Shown here: positions 63,062 through 64,000 of the stretch, piece by piece
Numbering within the stretch: the first letter of the stretch is position 1
Layout: every line of letters starts with the position of its first letter
Source of the DNA: Mesorhizobium escarrei
GTDB lineage: Bacteria > Pseudomonadota > Alphaproteobacteria > Rhizobiales > Rhizobiaceae
Assembly (NCBI RefSeq): GCF_935825525.1
Contig: NZ_CAKXZT010000135.1
Span: 1,361-65,360 of the forward strand
Direction of reading: 5' to 3'
DNA: 64,000 nt
Position numbers and translations under genes: made by a program
The notes under the pieces: model-generated
Told to the model about the DNA's origin: nothing
Seen by the model: the letters and a program-made list of their open reading frames with translations, nothing else
Database searches by the model: none

Positions 63062-63866
63062 CGCGAAATTCTCCTGTTCCGCCGACGCCGGCAAAGCCCC
63101 ATTCCTTGACGTCGATCTCGTAGTCGGTCGGCGAAAGCAGGCGCCCGCGGCAGATTTTCATCCGGGGGGTAGGCAACTCCCTCTGCTTGGCGAGCCGGTC
63201 AAGCAATTCGTCGAGCAGCCAGGCGGGAACATGGTCGCGCTCGCTCGGATAGATCCATCGGAAATTCAGAAGCTGCATCAACAGGACCTCCCAGTGAACT
63301 TCGAGGTAGGAAAGGAGCCGGTGCCAGTCGATCTGATCCTGCGCTTTGAGGAGGGTGTGAGCGATGTCAGCGCCGTCATGGCGGCCTCTGTCCTGGATGA
63401 AGCACTTGGACCAGATAAGCTCCGTCGGACCGACGATCCGCACCCGGCTGCCCAGCAAATCGATTTGCCTTGCGTGCTCCAGCCACTCGTCGCTGACAGG
63501 CATGGTTCCGTTCGCCGATGCGAATATGACGTCAAAAAAATGCGTGCCCTTGAAGACCTTGCCGAGCCACCGGTCATCCAATATCTCGACCGCATAACCG
63601 GCCTGTTTGAAATGGGCAAGGATGCGGGCGTAATCGCCGGCCTTGCAGAAAATGTCGAGATCCTTCGTCTGGCGCGTGACGCCGGTGTAGGCGCTCACCG
63701 CGTAGGTGCCGGCGACAAGAAAGGGAATGTCCGTCGCGCTGAGTTCGCGGATCGCCTCGGTGTAGAACACCTCGGCCTCGGCGTAGCGAAGCGTCGGCTC
63801 CGCTTTTGCGTCGATCGTCGGAACGGACGCGGGGATGGCGCCTCCCTTTGGAGAATCGTTGGTCAT
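63054..63866 (-). CDS. Nucleotidyltransferase-superfamily protein
   Basis: A protein of about 270 residues. The minimal nucleotidyltransferase motif is FLVAGTYAVSAYTGVTRQTKDLDIF (helix-turn with acidic DxD in DLDIF), followed by a second acidic strand FDVIF and an alpha-helical C-terminal part (HRLLSYLEVHWEVLLMQLLNF). It resembles the nucleotidyltransferases of AbiEii/uncharacterised families. The ATG at 63866 follows GGAG; a TTG at 63917 would lengthen it. It overlaps the metallophosphoesterase gene, forming a pair. Confidence 0.78.
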   Translation of the reverse strand: MTNDSPKGGAIPASVPTIDAKAEPTLRYAEAEVFYTEAIRELSATDIPFLVAGTYAVSAYTGVTRQTKDLDIFCKAGDYARILAHFKQAGYAVEILDDRWLGKVFKGTHFFDVIFASANGTMPVSDEWLEHARQIDLLGSRVRIVGPTELIWSKCFIQDRGRHDGADIAHTLLKAQDQIDWHRLLSYLEVHWEVLLMQLLNFRWIYPSERDHVPAWLLDELLDRLAKQRELPTPRMKICRGRLLSPTDYEIDVKEWGFAGVGGTGEFRDG

Positions 63867-64000
63867 GAAATCGCGGCTCCGAAGCCCAGCAACCTGCAGC
63901 TGTCCGTCTTTAAACAAAGCCGCCGCCGCATGGTTCCGTTGCCGACATAATGCGTAAAATGTGATGGCGGAGCCTTTTTCGCCGCTGGTGAGTTGAAGGT

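Noticed and set aside
1..64000. tRNA, rRNA, phage, transposase or integrase genes
   Set aside because: No cloverleaf, ribosomal RNA stretch or recombinase motif was recognised by reading; a tRNAscan and HMM search would be needed to exclude small ones.

Overview
The window reads as chromosomal DNA of a GC-rich rhizobial alphaproteobacterium, most likely Mesorhizobium or a close relative. This is inferred from gene content and layout: a divergent dctA/dctBD locus with a sigma-54 promoter, a full rhizobial-type ehu/eut/doe ectoine cluster, DUF2778 and BKACE families, many LysR and Lrp regulators, and abundant mosaic palindromic intergenic elements. No rRNA, tRNA, transposase, phage gene or CRISPR array was recognised.

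Layout. 1-4973: surface-glycan genes (polysaccharide deacetylase tail, GT2 glycosyltransferase, ABC exporter) convergent with galE and a UDP-glucuronate decarboxylase. 5346-9508: MFS carrier, VOC protein, a frameshifted LysR gene divergent from a short-chain dehydrogenase, and a SnoaL-like protein. 9614-18985: a nitrogen-compound catabolic region (Lrp regulator, ornithine cyclodeaminase-like enzyme, deiminase/amidinotransferase, M20 amidohydrolase, LysR, and a four-gene polyamine-type ABC importer). 19166-20230: a second GT2. 20763-25562: C4-dicarboxylate uptake and its two-component control (dctA, dctB, dctD). 25654-34777: a giant TPR lipoprotein, BKACE enzyme, quinone reductase with divergent LysR, a ThuB-like/ThuA-like pair, and a DUF2778 (Tlde1-type) L,D-transpeptidase-like protein. 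35247-40934: small proteins, a translationally coupled type III polyketide synthase/methyltransferase/flavoprotein operon, a 24-residue membrane peptide and a phytochelatin-synthase-like protease.

40967-54872 holds a complete ectoine/5-hydroxyectoine uptake and degradation system. The minus strand carries enuR, ehuABCD, eutABC, doeA and doeB; the plus strand carries an AsnC/DoeX regulator, doeC and doeD. Ectoine would enter through EhuABCD and be opened by DoeA to N-acetyl-diaminobutyrate. DoeB would deacetylate this, and DoeD and DoeC would convert it through aspartate semialdehyde to aspartate. EutABC would feed hydroxyectoine into this route. EnuR (MocR type) and the AsnC regulator are divergently placed. 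Palindromic elements sit inside the operon in the ehuB-ehuC and eutA-eutB gaps.

54882-63866: a quinone oxidoreductase, an orphan ykoF under a TPP riboswitch, a second class III aminotransferase, an L-2-hydroxyglutarate-oxidase-like flavoprotein, small proteins, an orphan nuoD paralogue, and an overlapping nucleotidyltransferase/metallophosphoesterase pair.

The items most worth following up are the type III PKS operon with its in-frame minisatellite, the candidate guanidino/amide catabolic locus, the riboswitch-controlled lone YkoF, the orphan NuoD, and the 24-residue membrane peptide.
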